A stretch of DNA of 64,000 nt from CAVTQY01 sp963736975 (lineage in GTDB: Bacteria; Pseudomonadota; Alphaproteobacteria; Acetobacterales; Acetobacteraceae): contig CAVTQY010000001.1 of assembly GCA_963736975.1 (NCBI GenBank), forward strand, positions 3,720,001 to 3,784,000. The letters are read 5' to 3'. Every line of letters starts with the position of its first letter. The first letter of the stretch is position 1. The translations under genes were made by a program, and so were the position numbers. Below the pieces are notes generated by a model. That model ran no database searches. It was not told the origin of the DNA and saw only the letters and a program-made list of their open reading frames with translations. Below are positions 40,378 through 48,892 of the stretch, piece by piece.

Positions 40378-42549
40378 TTAAGTCAGGGCGCCCACATCGA
40401 CAAATGTGTGCCCCGACAGCCCGAAATCGCGAGAGATGAAGGGCAGCGGGAAATTGAGCTGCTGCGATTCTGTCCACAGAAACCGACCGCCCAGCGAGTC
40501 GCCGGTCGATTCGTCATGCGGACCAACCCCTCCGGTCTCGAAGCCACGCAGATTATCGCCGCCCAGATAAAAGCGGTCGATCACCGACTCCTGGTGTCCG
40601 AGATTGAGGAAGTAACCCGTGCCGGCCGAGAGTGCGATTCCCCAGTCGCTGTTGCCGGTGAAACGGTCGAGCGGGATGTAGTAACCACCGTCGATCCGGG
40701 CGCGCACGAACGTCGCGTTGCCGCCAAGTCCGGCGAAATCGGTGCCAAGCGAGATGATATAGCCCTTATGCGGATCGATCGTGCTGTCGCGGTAGTCGAG
40801 CGTGGTCACCTGGCTGACCTGCGACAGCAGCGTGTAACCGGACTGGCTGGTAATGTAATAGCTGGATCCAGCCGTGATGTCATAGACCGTGCGCCCGACC
40901 AGGGAGTAGCTCAACACCTGCTGCAAATGGTCGGTGAAGTTGTAACCGGTGCGGAGCGAGAAACCCTCCCGGCGTTCGTTGTACGGCTCGGTCCCCAGAT
41001 TGTTCGTCTGCACCAGGAACAAGTCCCCGCCGACCAGGATGTTGCGGTCGAGGAAATAAGGCTCGGTGACGGATAGATCGACCGAGCTCCGCTTCTGGGC
41101 CAGAATGCCGTTGATCCCGGCATCGATGCCGCTGCCGATCAGGTTGCGCTCACGCAGCCCGGCATCGACCAGGAATCCCGCATCCGTCGAATAACCGGCG
41201 CCCAGCGTCAGCTCGCCGGTCGCCTTCTCTTGGATCGTGGTGGTCACCACCGCCTTGTCGGGCGCCGACCCCGGCGCCGTGGTGATGTTCACGTTCTGGA
41301 AGTACCCGAGATCAGTGAGCCGCTGGCGGGTCCGCCTGAGCGATTCGGCGTTGTAGGCGTCGCCCTCGGCAATCTGGAACTGCCGGCGGATCACCTTATC
41401 CTTGGTACGCTGGTTGCCGACGATGTCGATCCGCTCGACATACACGCGCGGCCCTTCGGTTACGTCGTACGTCAGATCGACGGTGTGCGTCTCGGGGTGG
41501 CGATCCACCCGCGGGTTGACCTGCACGAAGGCAAAGCCATGGTTGCGGACATACTCTTCCATAAGATCCGCGGTCCGGCCGACCGCGTCGCCATCGTACC
41601 AGTCACCGCTCGCGAACTGGAGCTGGGTGGCCAACTGCTTGTCGGTTATCCCCTTGAGCTCCGAATGGATGGTGATCTTGCCCACCCTGTAGCGGGCACC
41701 CTCATGCACCGTGAATGTCAGGAAAAACCCCTTCCGGTCCGGCGCGAGTTCCGCGGTAGCATCGGTGATATCGAAATCGACATAGCCCTGATGCAGGTAA
41801 AAGCGCCGCAGCAGCTCCTCGTCGTAGCGGAGCCGCTCCGGGCTGTACTGGTCGGACGTGGACAGAAAGCGCCACCAGCGCTCTTCGCGGGTGTTGATGG
41901 CTTCGGTCAGGCGACTCTGGCTGAACGCATGGTTGCCGACGAAGCTGATCCGGCTGACGAGCGTAGCCGGACCGTCGCTGATCTGGTACACGACGTTCAC
42001 CCGGTTCTCCGGCAGCCGGATGATCATGGGCGCCGCGGTCGCGTCGTAATAGCCCTTCTGCGCGTAAGCGTTCAGGATCCTCTGCCGGTCCGCTTCAGCG
42101 GCCGCCGGGGTGAACACTGAGCGTGCGCGCAGTTGAACATCGGCGGCCAGGGCCGAATCGGTAAGCTCGTGGTTCCCTTCGAAGACAACCTGATTGACGA
42201 CCGGGTTCTCGACCACATGCACGACAAGCGTGTTGCCCTGACGGGTCAGGCTGACATCCTGAAACAAGCCTGTCGCGTACAGCGTCTTCAAACTCTCGTT
42301 GATCGCCCCCGGATCGAACGGATCGCCGGGATGAACCAACATGTAAGACTGGATCGTTCCGGAATCGATGCGATGATTGCCCTCCACCTGGATAGCCTGG
42401 ATGATGCCCCCGGAGGGGACCGGGCTCTGGACGGGCGCGGTGGCGGCGGGAGCTCCGCGCGCTGGGGCGGGAGCAGCGAGCGCGAACGGCGCCAGACCGG
42501 ACAAGACACAGCAGCAACCAACGATCAGCGCGGCAAAGGTGCGGATCAA
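40378..42549 (-). CDS. bamA: Outer membrane assembly factor BamA, interrupted by an in-frame stop
   Basis: 723 residues to the TAA. Signal peptide, then five POTRA domains (IIQAIQVEGNHRIDSGTIQS at the first, RVYVERIDIVGNQRTKDKVI at the fifth), then the 16-strand barrel (KATGELTLGAGYSTDAGFLV; YYIPLDRFTGNSDWGIALSA; FYLGGDNLRGFETGGVGP, the loop-6 RGF motif). BamA folds and inserts outer-membrane proteins and is essential in the species tested. TAA follows FVDVGALT; the missing 74 residues are still encoded in frame up to 40153. Starts at ATG 42549. Confidence 0.92.
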   Translation of the reverse strand: MIRTFAALIVGCCCVLSGLAPFALAAPAPARGAPAATAPVQSPVPSGGIIQAIQVEGNHRIDSGTIQSYMLVHPGDPFDPGAINESLKTLYATGLFQDVSLTRQGNTLVVHVVENPVVNQVVFEGNHELTDSALAADVQLRARSVFTPAAAEADRQRILNAYAQKGYYDATAAPMIIRLPENRVNVVYQISDGPATLVSRISFVGNHAFSQSRLTEAINTREERWWRFLSTSDQYSPERLRYDEELLRRFYLHQGYVDFDITDATAELAPDRKGFFLTFTVHEGARYRVGKITIHSELKGITDKQLATQLQFASGDWYDGDAVGRTADLMEEYVRNHGFAFVQVNPRVDRHPETHTVDLTYDVTEGPRVYVERIDIVGNQRTKDKVIRRQFQIAEGDAYNAESLRRTRQRLTDLGYFQNVNITTAPGSAPDKAVVTTTIQEKATGELTLGAGYSTDAGFLVDAGLRERNLIGSGIDAGINGILAQKRSSVDLSVTEPYFLDRNILVGGDLFLVQTNNLGTEPYNERREGFSLRTGYNFTDHLQQVLSYSLVGRTVYDITAGSSYYITSQSGYTLLSQVSQVTTLDYRDSTIDPHKGYIISLGTDFAGLGGNATFVRARIDGGYYIPLDRFTGNSDWGIALSAGTGYFLNLGHQESVIDRFYLGGDNLRGFETGGVGPHDESTGDSLGGRFLWTESQQLNFPLPFISRDFGLSGHTFVDVGALT

Positions 42550-42707
42550 CCGGCTAGCCTCCCGTATGAAGCCTTTACCCGAGGAACGCGCCGCAACAAC
42601 CAGAGCGGTTGGGCAAAAAGAGGGCGGACCATAGCTGCCGCACGAATTGCAGGCTAGTGCCGAGCGCCGATGACCTCACCCACGTTTTGTAACGGCGCCC
42701 TGCGGGT

Positions 42708-43811
42708 TCAGCCGGCGAACCAGTGAAACAATCCGAGATGGGCGAGATCATTCCAGGTTGCAAAGATAAACAGTCCGGCAAGCAACGCCAGCCCGGCGCG
42801 GAACCCGTATTCCTGCGCCCGCGGCGAGAGCGGGCGGCCGAACATCGCCTCGATCAGGAAGAACAACAGGTGCCCGCCATCCAGCACAGGGATCGGCAAC
42901 AGATTTATCAGCCCGAGATTGACCGACAGAATGGCGATGAAGGACAGCAGGCTCGCCGCGCCCATGGCGGCGACTTCGCCGGAGAGCTCGGCGATGCGCA
43001 GCGGTCCGCCAATATCGCCGGCACCACGCCCGCTGACGAAGATGCGCGCGACACCGCGGGCCGTCTCGGCGGTCACGTGCCATGTTTCGGTGACGCCGCC
43101 CCAGATCGCCGCCGGGAGCGCTACATGGCGGTAAGTGATGACGCCGCCCTCGATCCCGAGCAGGCCGACTGTCGTGCCGTTCTCCGCGCGTGAGCCGGTC
43201 ACGACAGGCAATGTCAGCGCCTGACCATCGCGCTCCACCTGGACTTGCATGCGCGTGTTCGGATGCACCGAAACGATCCGCTGCAAGTCCTCGAAACTGG
43301 TGATCGGCTGGCCATCGATCGCCTCGATCCTGTCCTTGGGCTGGATTCCGGCAACCGCGGCGCCGGACCCCGGCATCACCTGGTTGACGACCGGCAGCGT
43401 GACTGGGCGGCCGGCAACCGCGAACAGCAGGGCGAAAGCGACGATGGCGAGCATGAAATTCGCGGCCGGTCCGGCGGCGACGATGATCGCCCGCGAGCCG
43501 ACCGATTTTTCCTGGAACGTGCGGCCGGGTATCCAGCGAGCGCGGACTTCTGGCGGCACATCCTGCGGTCGCTCCTGTCCGTGCAGCCGCACATAGCCGC
43601 CGAGCGGAATCCAGGCGAGCTTCCACACCGTGCCGACCCGGTCGGTCCAGGTCGCGAAGGCCTGACCGAACCCGATGGAGAATGTCTCGACATGCACCCC
43701 GCGCCAACGCGCGGCGAGGTAGTGTCCGGTTTCATGGACGAACACGAGAACGCCCAGGACCACCAGGAAGGCGAGAACGGTGCGGAGCAGATCGGGAACA
43801 GCGTGGATCAA
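42708..43811 (-). CDS. rseP: Site-2 intramembrane metalloprotease RseP
   Basis: 367 aa. HETGH at residues 26-30 is the zinc site, inside the first membrane helix (FLVVLGVLVFVHETGHYLAA). One PDZ domain lies at about 130-210 (PGSGAAVAGIQPKDRIEAID). LINLLPIPVLDGGHLLFFLI gives the third zinc ligand. It cleaves membrane anti-sigma factors and signal-peptide remnants. Shorter than E. coli RseP (two PDZ domains); one PDZ is usual in alphaproteobacteria. Confidence 0.94.
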   Translation of the reverse strand: MIHAVPDLLRTVLAFLVVLGVLVFVHETGHYLAARWRGVHVETFSIGFGQAFATWTDRVGTVWKLAWIPLGGYVRLHGQERPQDVPPEVRARWIPGRTFQEKSVGSRAIIVAAGPAANFMLAIVAFALLFAVAGRPVTLPVVNQVMPGSGAAVAGIQPKDRIEAIDGQPITSFEDLQRIVSVHPNTRMQVQVERDGQALTLPVVTGSRAENGTTVGLLGIEGGVITYRHVALPAAIWGGVTETWHVTAETARGVARIFVSGRGAGDIGGPLRIAELSGEVAAMGAASLLSFIAILSVNLGLINLLPIPVLDGGHLLFFLIEAMFGRPLSPRAQEYGFRAGLALLAGLFIFATWNDLAHLGLFHWFAG

Positions 43812-43862
43812 CGTAGACCTGTTTCTTCTTGAGTGGGAAGGACGATCACCCCCGGCACAGTA

Positions 43863-45035
43863 TCACGCCGCGCGGGCGGTGGCGATTTGCTCGGCGGCGC
43901 GCCGTGCTGCGGCGTCGAGTGCAATGACATCCTCCAGCCTGTCGGCGGGCGGCGCGCCCAGCGAATCCAGCACCCGCGCTGCCGTCGCGACGATATCGAG
44001 AAAGCCGATCCGGCGCCGCAGGAACGCATCGACCGCCACCTCGTTGGCGGCGCTCAGGATCGCCGGCGCCCCGCCGCCGGCCCGCAACGCGTCCCGGCTG
44101 AGCACGAGGGCGGGGAACCGCTCCAGGTCGGGCTCGAAAAACTGCAGCCGCGCCAGGGCCGCCAGATCAAGACGCGGAGATGCGGTCGCCATCCGCCGCG
44201 GCCAGGCCAGGCAATGGGCGATCGGGATGCGCATGTCGGGCGAACCGAGTTGCGCCAGTACGCTGCCATCGGTGTAGCAGACCAGGCCATGGATCACCGA
44301 TTGCGGGTGGACCAGCACGCCGATCGCCGCCTCCGGCAGGTTGAAAAGCCGCGCTGCTTCGATGACCTCAAGTCCCTTGTTCATCATCGTCGCCGAGTCG
44401 ATGCTGATCTTGGCGCCCATCGACCACACCGGGTGTTTCAGCGCCGCATCCGGGGTCGCGACCGCCATCTCCTCACGGCTCGACGTCCAGAACGGGCCGC
44501 CGGACGCCGTCAGCACGATGCGCTCCACCGCGTCGGGGTTGCCCCCGGTCAGGGATTGGAAGATCGCGTTGTGCTCCGAATCGACCGGCAGCAACGTGGC
44601 GCCGGCGTCCCTGACGGCGCGGAGCATGACCTCGCCGGCGCAAACCAGCGCCTCCTTGTTGGCGAGGGCGACGTAGGCGCCCCGGCGGATCGCTGCCAAC
44701 GTGGCGGCGAGGCCGGCGGCCCCGGTGATGGCCGCCATGGTCCAGTCGGCCGGAAGGGCGGCGGCTTCGACCACCGCGTCCGGCCCTGCCGCAGCGGTTA
44801 TGCCGCTGCCTGACAGGGCGTCCTTGAGGGCGGGATAGGCATCAGCCTCACATACAACAGCGTGCGCGGCGCCGAGGGCACGTGCCTGCTCGGCGAGCAA
44901 GGCCGCATTGCGCCCGGCAACCAGCACGCGCACCCGGAAGCGGTCCGGCTCGCTCGCCAGCAAGGAAACTGTCTGCCGCCCAACACTGCCGGTGCTGCCC
45001 AGGATGCTGACGGTCCGGGGCTCTTCGGTGCTCAT
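43863..45035 (-). CDS. dxr: 1-deoxy-D-xylulose 5-phosphate reductoisomerase
   Basis: 390 aa. SILGSTGSVGRQTVSLL binds NADPH, ALANKEALVCAGEVM and LPVDSEHNAIFQSL carry metal and substrate residues, TASGGPFW and KISIDSATMMNKGLEVIEA follow, and HPQSVIHGLV ends the core. It makes 2-C-methyl-D-erythritol 4-phosphate for isoprenoids. The start at 45035 (MSTEEPRTVSILG) overlaps the cdsA end by 4 bases; longer upstream frames run inside cdsA. Confidence 0.95.
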   Translation of the reverse strand: MSTEEPRTVSILGSTGSVGRQTVSLLASEPDRFRVRVLVAGRNAALLAEQARALGAAHAVVCEADAYPALKDALSGSGITAAAGPDAVVEAAALPADWTMAAITGAAGLAATLAAIRRGAYVALANKEALVCAGEVMLRAVRDAGATLLPVDSEHNAIFQSLTGGNPDAVERIVLTASGGPFWTSSREEMAVATPDAALKHPVWSMGAKISIDSATMMNKGLEVIEAARLFNLPEAAIGVLVHPQSVIHGLVCYTDGSVLAQLGSPDMRIPIAHCLAWPRRMATASPRLDLAALARLQFFEPDLERFPALVLSRDALRAGGGAPAILSAANEVAVDAFLRRRIGFLDIVATAARVLDSLGAPPADRLEDVIALDAAARRAAEQIATARAA

Positions 45036-45727
45036 TGCCAAAGCACTACTCCACGACCAAGCAGAAGCGCCAGTAGAGCGCCGGCGGGGAGCACGGTCCA
45101 GGCGGCATCGAGCCGGTCCAGCGTGCCGCCATGGCCGGGGATGAGCTGTCCGGAGTCCTTCACTCCGGCGCGGCGCTTCATCCAGCTTTCGGCGAGATCG
45201 CCAGCCTGACCTATGCACGACAGGCAAGCGGCGATACCGGCGGCAGTGAGAAAATCCGCATGCCCCGGCCGCGACGCTGCCGCCAGCAGTCCGACCCCGA
45301 TGGCGGCAAGCAAACCTCCGGCGGCGCCTGTCCGGGTTTTTCCGGGAGAGATGCGCGGCGCCAGCCGGGGCCCCCCGATCGCGCGGCCGACGACATAAGC
45401 GCCGATATCCGTGGCCCAGACCAGCAACACCAGGAACATCACGTTGGCGCGTCCCGCGGTCGGGTCACCACGCAACCACACCGCCGCCGCCGCGCCGAGG
45501 GCAATCCAGCAGACCCCTGCCAGCAACAAGCCTGAGCTGCCGCTGCGACGACAAAGCCAAGCCCATTCCAGCCAAAGGCCGGCGGTCAGGGCGCCGATGA
45601 GGGCGTCGAAGACAGGGCCCCCGTACCAGATCACCATGAGCCCCGGGATGGCCAGCGCCAGCGCCGAGACGCCCCGCTTGCGCAAGTCCGCCCAGCGCCG
45701 GGCCGGCTCAACCAGGGCGGACGCCAA
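45032..45727 (-). CDS. cdsA: Phosphatidate cytidylyltransferase CdsA
   Basis: 231 aa, about seven membrane segments. SWMKRRAGVKDSGQLIPGHG then GTLDRLD matches the CDP-alcohol cytidylyltransferase signature S-x-K-R...KD.G...PGHGG..DR. It makes CDP-diacylglycerol. The proposed start is a TTG at 45727, since the frame upstream is antisense-like uppS coding. This start overlaps uppS by 20 bases. Confidence 0.88.
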   Translation of the reverse strand: MASALVEPARRWADLRKRGVSALALAIPGLMVIWYGGPVFDALIGALTAGLWLEWAWLCRRSGSSGLLLAGVCWIALGAAAAVWLRGDPTAGRANVMFLVLLVWATDIGAYVVGRAIGGPRLAPRISPGKTRTGAAGGLLAAIGVGLLAAASRPGHADFLTAAGIAACLSCIGQAGDLAESWMKRRAGVKDSGQLIPGHGGTLDRLDAAWTVLPAGALLALLLGRGVVLWQ

Positions 45728-46445
45728 AGCGCCGGTCCCGGCGGGCGAACTCGGCCAGCGCCGCCGCGAAATGCTCGGCATCGAAATCCGGCCAGAGCAC
45801 ATCCAGGAACAACAGCTCGGCATAGGCGGCCTGCCAGAGCAGGAAATTCGACAGCCGCTGCTCGCCCGAGGTGCGGATAACAAGATCAGGATCGGGCATC
45901 CCGGCGGTGGCGAGACATCCCGCCAGCGCCTGCTCATCGATCGCCGCGGGGGCCAGCTTGCCCGCGCACGCTCGTTCCGCCAGGACGCGGGCTGCTTCGG
46001 CGATTTCGGCCCGGGCTCCGTAGGACAGCGCCACCGTCAGGTTTAGGCGGTCGTTGCCGGCGGTGGTCGCCTCGGCGTTCGCCAGATCGGCCTGGATGTC
46101 GGCGGGGAACCGGCTGCGTTCGCCAATAACACGAAGCCGAATCCCGTTCGCGGCCAGTTCCTTAAGTTCGCTTCTGACATATTGCCGCAACAACCCCGTC
46201 AGGTCTGTGACCTCGCCGGCCGGACGGCGCCAGTTCTCGCTGCTGAACGCGTACAGGGTGAGCCAGCCCACCCCCTCTCGCATCGCGGCTTCGATCGCTC
46301 GGCGCACCGCTTTGCCGCCCTCGCGATGGCCGGCCGCCCGCGGCAACCGCCGCGACGCGGCCCACCGGCCGTTGCCGTCCATGATGATTGCCACGTGCCG
46401 CGGCGGCAGAGAGGAGGCGGCCGCGGATGCGGAATGAGCGGGCAC
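45708..46445 (-). CDS. uppS: Undecaprenyl diphosphate synthase UppS
   Basis: 245 aa. HVAIIMDGNGRWAASRRLPR carries the catalytic Asp and phosphate-binding residues. YAFSSENWRRPAGEV and DLVIRTSGEQRLSNFLLWQA, with LLFLDVLWPDF, are the other family signatures. It builds the lipid carrier for peptidoglycan and O-antigen. Between frr and cdsA as expected. Confidence 0.96.
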   Translation of the reverse strand: MPAHSASAAASSLPPRHVAIIMDGNGRWAASRRLPRAAGHREGGKAVRRAIEAAMREGVGWLTLYAFSSENWRRPAGEVTDLTGLLRQYVRSELKELAANGIRLRVIGERSRFPADIQADLANAEATTAGNDRLNLTVALSYGARAEIAEAARVLAERACAGKLAPAAIDEQALAGCLATAGMPDPDLVIRTSGEQRLSNFLLWQAAYAELLFLDVLWPDFDAEHFAAALAEFARRDRRFGVRPG

Positions 46446-46454
46446 CGTCCGGGA

Positions 46455-47021
46455 TCAGACCTGGCGGATGTCCTTCTCCTTCTCCGTCAACGCGTCATCC
46501 ACTTTCTTCACATACTGGTCAGTGAGCTTCTGCACGTCGTCTTGCCAGTGCTTGCCGACATCCTCGCCGATCTCGTGCTTCTTCTCGAAGGCCTTGATCT
46601 GCTCCATCCCGTCGCGCCGGACGCCGCGCACTGACACGCGCGCGCCCTCGGCGTATTTGTGCGCCGCCTTAACCAGCTCGATGCGCCGCTCCTCCGTGAG
46701 CTGCGGGATGGGCACCCGCACGAGCTGCCCGTCGGATGCCGGGTTGAGCCCCAGGCCGGCATCGCGGATCGCCTTCTCCACGGCACCGACCAGGGAGCGG
46801 TCCCAGACCTGCACCGTGAGCATTCGCGGCTCCGGCGCGCCCACGGTGCCCACTTGGTTCAGCGGCACGTCGCTGCCGTAGGCGTGCACCCGCACCGGCT
46901 CGAGCAGCGCCGGGCTGGCCCGGCCCGCGCGCAGGCCGGCAAATTCGCGCCGCAGCGTTTCCAGCGCACCATCCATCCGGCGCGTGAGGTCCTGCTTCAG
47001 TTTATTGAGGTCGGCTGGCAT
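46455..47021 (-). CDS. frr: Ribosome recycling factor
   Basis: 188 aa. RMDGALETLRREFAGLRAGR, AYGSDVPLNQVGTVGAPEPR and VRVPIPQLTEERRIELVK are diagnostic, and the C-terminal coiled region follows. It splits post-termination ribosomes with EF-G. Nine bases separate it from uppS and 26 from pyrH. Confidence 0.96.
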   Translation of the reverse strand: MPADLNKLKQDLTRRMDGALETLRREFAGLRAGRASPALLEPVRVHAYGSDVPLNQVGTVGAPEPRMLTVQVWDRSLVGAVEKAIRDAGLGLNPASDGQLVRVPIPQLTEERRIELVKAAHKYAEGARVSVRGVRRDGMEQIKAFEKKHEIGEDVGKHWQDDVQKLTDQYVKKVDDALTEKEKDIRQV

Positions 47022-47046
47022 TTGACCCCTCCCGAGAGTGCGCCGC

Positions 47047-47772
47047 TCAGACGCGTTCCACGATGCGCGTGAACCGGCCTTCCCCGCGAATCACCGCCGG
47101 AAACGCACCGGGCGCATGGATGTTGAAAACCACGATCGGCAATTTATTCTCGCGCGCCAGACTGATGGCGGCAGCGTCCATGACCGCGAGCTGATTCGCC
47201 AGCACGTCCTGGTAGGTAAGCTCGTCGTAGCGCTCCGCGTTCGGATCCTGGCGCGGATCGATGGAATAGACGCCGTCCACCTGCGTGCCCTTGAACAGTG
47301 CGTCGCAGGCCATCTCGGCCGCGCGCAGGGCGGCGGCGGTATCGGTCGTGAAGAACGGGTTGCCGGTGCCGGCGGCGAAGATCACCACCCGGCCCTTTTC
47401 CATGTGGCGCTCGGCACGGCGGCGGATATAGGGCTCGCAGACGCTCGACATGGGGATGGCCGATTGCACGCGGGTAGGCACCCCACGTTGCTCGAGTGCG
47501 CTCTGCAAAGCCAGCGCGTTCATCACAGTGGCCAACATGCCGATATAGTCCGCCTGTGCGCGTTCCATGCCGGCCGCCGCGGCCGAGACGCCGCGGAAAA
47601 TATTGCCGCCGCCGATGACAATGCAGGTGTGGACGCCCATTGCGGTGACGGCGCCGATATCGGCGGCGATGGCTTTCACCATATCGTTGTCGAGGCCGTA
47701 TTCCCGCCGTGCCATCAGCGCTTCGCCGGACAGTTTCAGCAGGACGCGCTTATAGACCGGCTGTTCGGGCAT
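47047..47772 (-). CDS. pyrH: UMP kinase PyrH
   Basis: 241 aa. RVLLKLSGEALMA, IVIGGGNIFRG, ADYIGMLATVMNALALQSAL and FAAGTGNPFFTTDTAAALRA are hallmarks of the amino-acid-kinase-fold UMP kinase. It converts UMP to UDP. The start at 47772 (MPEQPVYKRV) fits the family; longer frames upstream overlap tam. First gene of the frr-uppS-cdsA-dxr-rseP-bamA run. The usual tsf/rpsB upstream are absent. Confidence 0.95.
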   Translation of the reverse strand: MPEQPVYKRVLLKLSGEALMARREYGLDNDMVKAIAADIGAVTAMGVHTCIVIGGGNIFRGVSAAAAGMERAQADYIGMLATVMNALALQSALEQRGVPTRVQSAIPMSSVCEPYIRRRAERHMEKGRVVIFAAGTGNPFFTTDTAAALRAAEMACDALFKGTQVDGVYSIDPRQDPNAERYDELTYQDVLANQLAVMDAAAISLARENKLPIVVFNIHAPGAFPAVIRGEGRFTRIVERV

Positions 47773-47836
47773 GCGGCAAGTCTCGACCTGGGGTTGCGGC
47801 GACCCTAGCGGCGGCACCGCTGAAAGGCCAGTGGCC

Positions 47837-48610
47837 TCAGACCTGTGCCAGCAGGAATAGCCTTCGGAATGGCAGCAATGTCGTCCCATCCGGCCGGCGA
47901 GGGTAGTGCGGCCGCAGCGCGTCCGCATACGCGCGGCGAAAGCCGGCGCGCAGCTCCGGGCCAAGCGGTTCGAGGAAAGGCCGCAGGCTGCTCCCGGCCG
48001 CCCATTCCACCACCGCGTCGTCGCCTTGCAGCGGATGCAGGTAGATCGTTTCCCACACATCCAGCAACGCGGTCAGCGGTCGAAGCAGATCCCAGTATTC
48101 CCCCGGCGACAGGATGTCGCGCGCGGACACATGCCCACGCAGCACCTCGGCCCAGGGCCCCTCGGCGGCCACGGCGAGCTGCAGACGCCGCAACGGCGCA
48201 TCGTGCATCGCCGGCATCTGGATCGCGAGAACGCCGCCCGGAGCGAGCAACGAAACCAGGCGGGGGAACAAGACGGCATGGTCTCCGACCCAGTGCAACG
48301 CAGCGTTCGAGTAGATCAGGTCGGGCGCTGTATCGGCGGTCCAGGCGGCAATATCAGCGTGGAGGAAACGGCAGTCCGGCGCGGCGGTACGAGCTTTTTC
48401 CAGCATCGCCGCCGACCCGTCCACGCCCGTAACATCCGCTGCGGGGAATCGCTGTTTCAGAATTTCCGTTACATTGCCGGCGCCGCAGCCGAGATCGATC
48501 ACCCGGCCAGGCGAAGTCACGGGAACACGCGCCAGCAGGTCGAGTGCCGGGCGCAGCCGTTCATCGGAAAATCGGAGGTACTGGCGCGGGTCCCAGCCGG
48601 TTCCGGACAT
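47837..48610 (-). CDS. tam: Trans-aconitate 2-methyltransferase
   Basis: 257 aa. WDPRQYLRFSDERLRPALDL at the N-terminus and VIDLGCGAGNVTEIL (SAM motif I) match Tam. SNAALHWVGDH and GGVLAIQMP follow. It methylates trans-aconitate, which otherwise inhibits aconitase. Its 5' end overlaps a small membrane-protein gene by 50 bases. Same strand as pyrH, with about 65 bases between. Confidence 0.85.
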   Translation of the reverse strand: MSGTGWDPRQYLRFSDERLRPALDLLARVPVTSPGRVIDLGCGAGNVTEILKQRFPAADVTGVDGSAAMLEKARTAAPDCRFLHADIAAWTADTAPDLIYSNAALHWVGDHAVLFPRLVSLLAPGGVLAIQMPAMHDAPLRRLQLAVAAEGPWAEVLRGHVSARDILSPGEYWDLLRPLTALLDVWETIYLHPLQGDDAVVEWAAGSSLRPFLEPLGPELRAGFRRAYADALRPHYPRRPDGTTLLPFRRLFLLAQV

Positions 48611-48803
48611 TCAGTGCCGGCCTGAACTCGAACCGGTCAAAGTGCCGCTTGATCATGTAGAAGCCTAGCACGACCGCGACGACGAACACCGCCAGCCCAA
48701 GCCCATACAGCCCGCCGCCGGCTGAAGTCATGAACAGCCCGCCGATCCCAAGCAGGATCAGTACGGCGAGGATCAGCAAGTCGATCAACGCGAGGTCTTC
48801 CAT
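48561..48803 (-). CDS. Small two-helix membrane protein, function unknown
   Basis: 80 aa. Two hydrophobic helices: about residues 6-28 (LIDLLILAVLILLGIGGLFM) and 34-50 (GLGLAVFVVAVVLGFYMI). A basic C-terminus follows. No known motif. It overlaps tam by 50 bases, so one of the two starts may be wrong, or they are coupled. A REP-like palindrome lies upstream. Confidence 0.5.
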   Translation of the reverse strand: MEDLALIDLLILAVLILLGIGGLFMTSAGGGLYGLGLAVFVVAVVLGFYMIKRHFDRFEFRPALNVRNRLGPAPVPPIFR

Positions 48804-48819
48804 GTTGCCCTCCCTAGAA

Positions 48820-48855
48820 CATGATCGCTTCCGCTTGGCGAAGCGATCGCTCTAA
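48820..48855. repeat. REP-like palindrome (GATCGCTT family)
   Basis: GATCGCTTCC-GCTTG-GCGAAGCGATC forms a 10-bp-class hairpin between the FAD oxidoreductase end and the small membrane gene. Related to the copy at 1912-1945. Confidence 0.55.
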
Positions 48856-48892
48856 CTCTTTGTCCCGGAGCGTGTTCCCTACGCCGCTTAGT

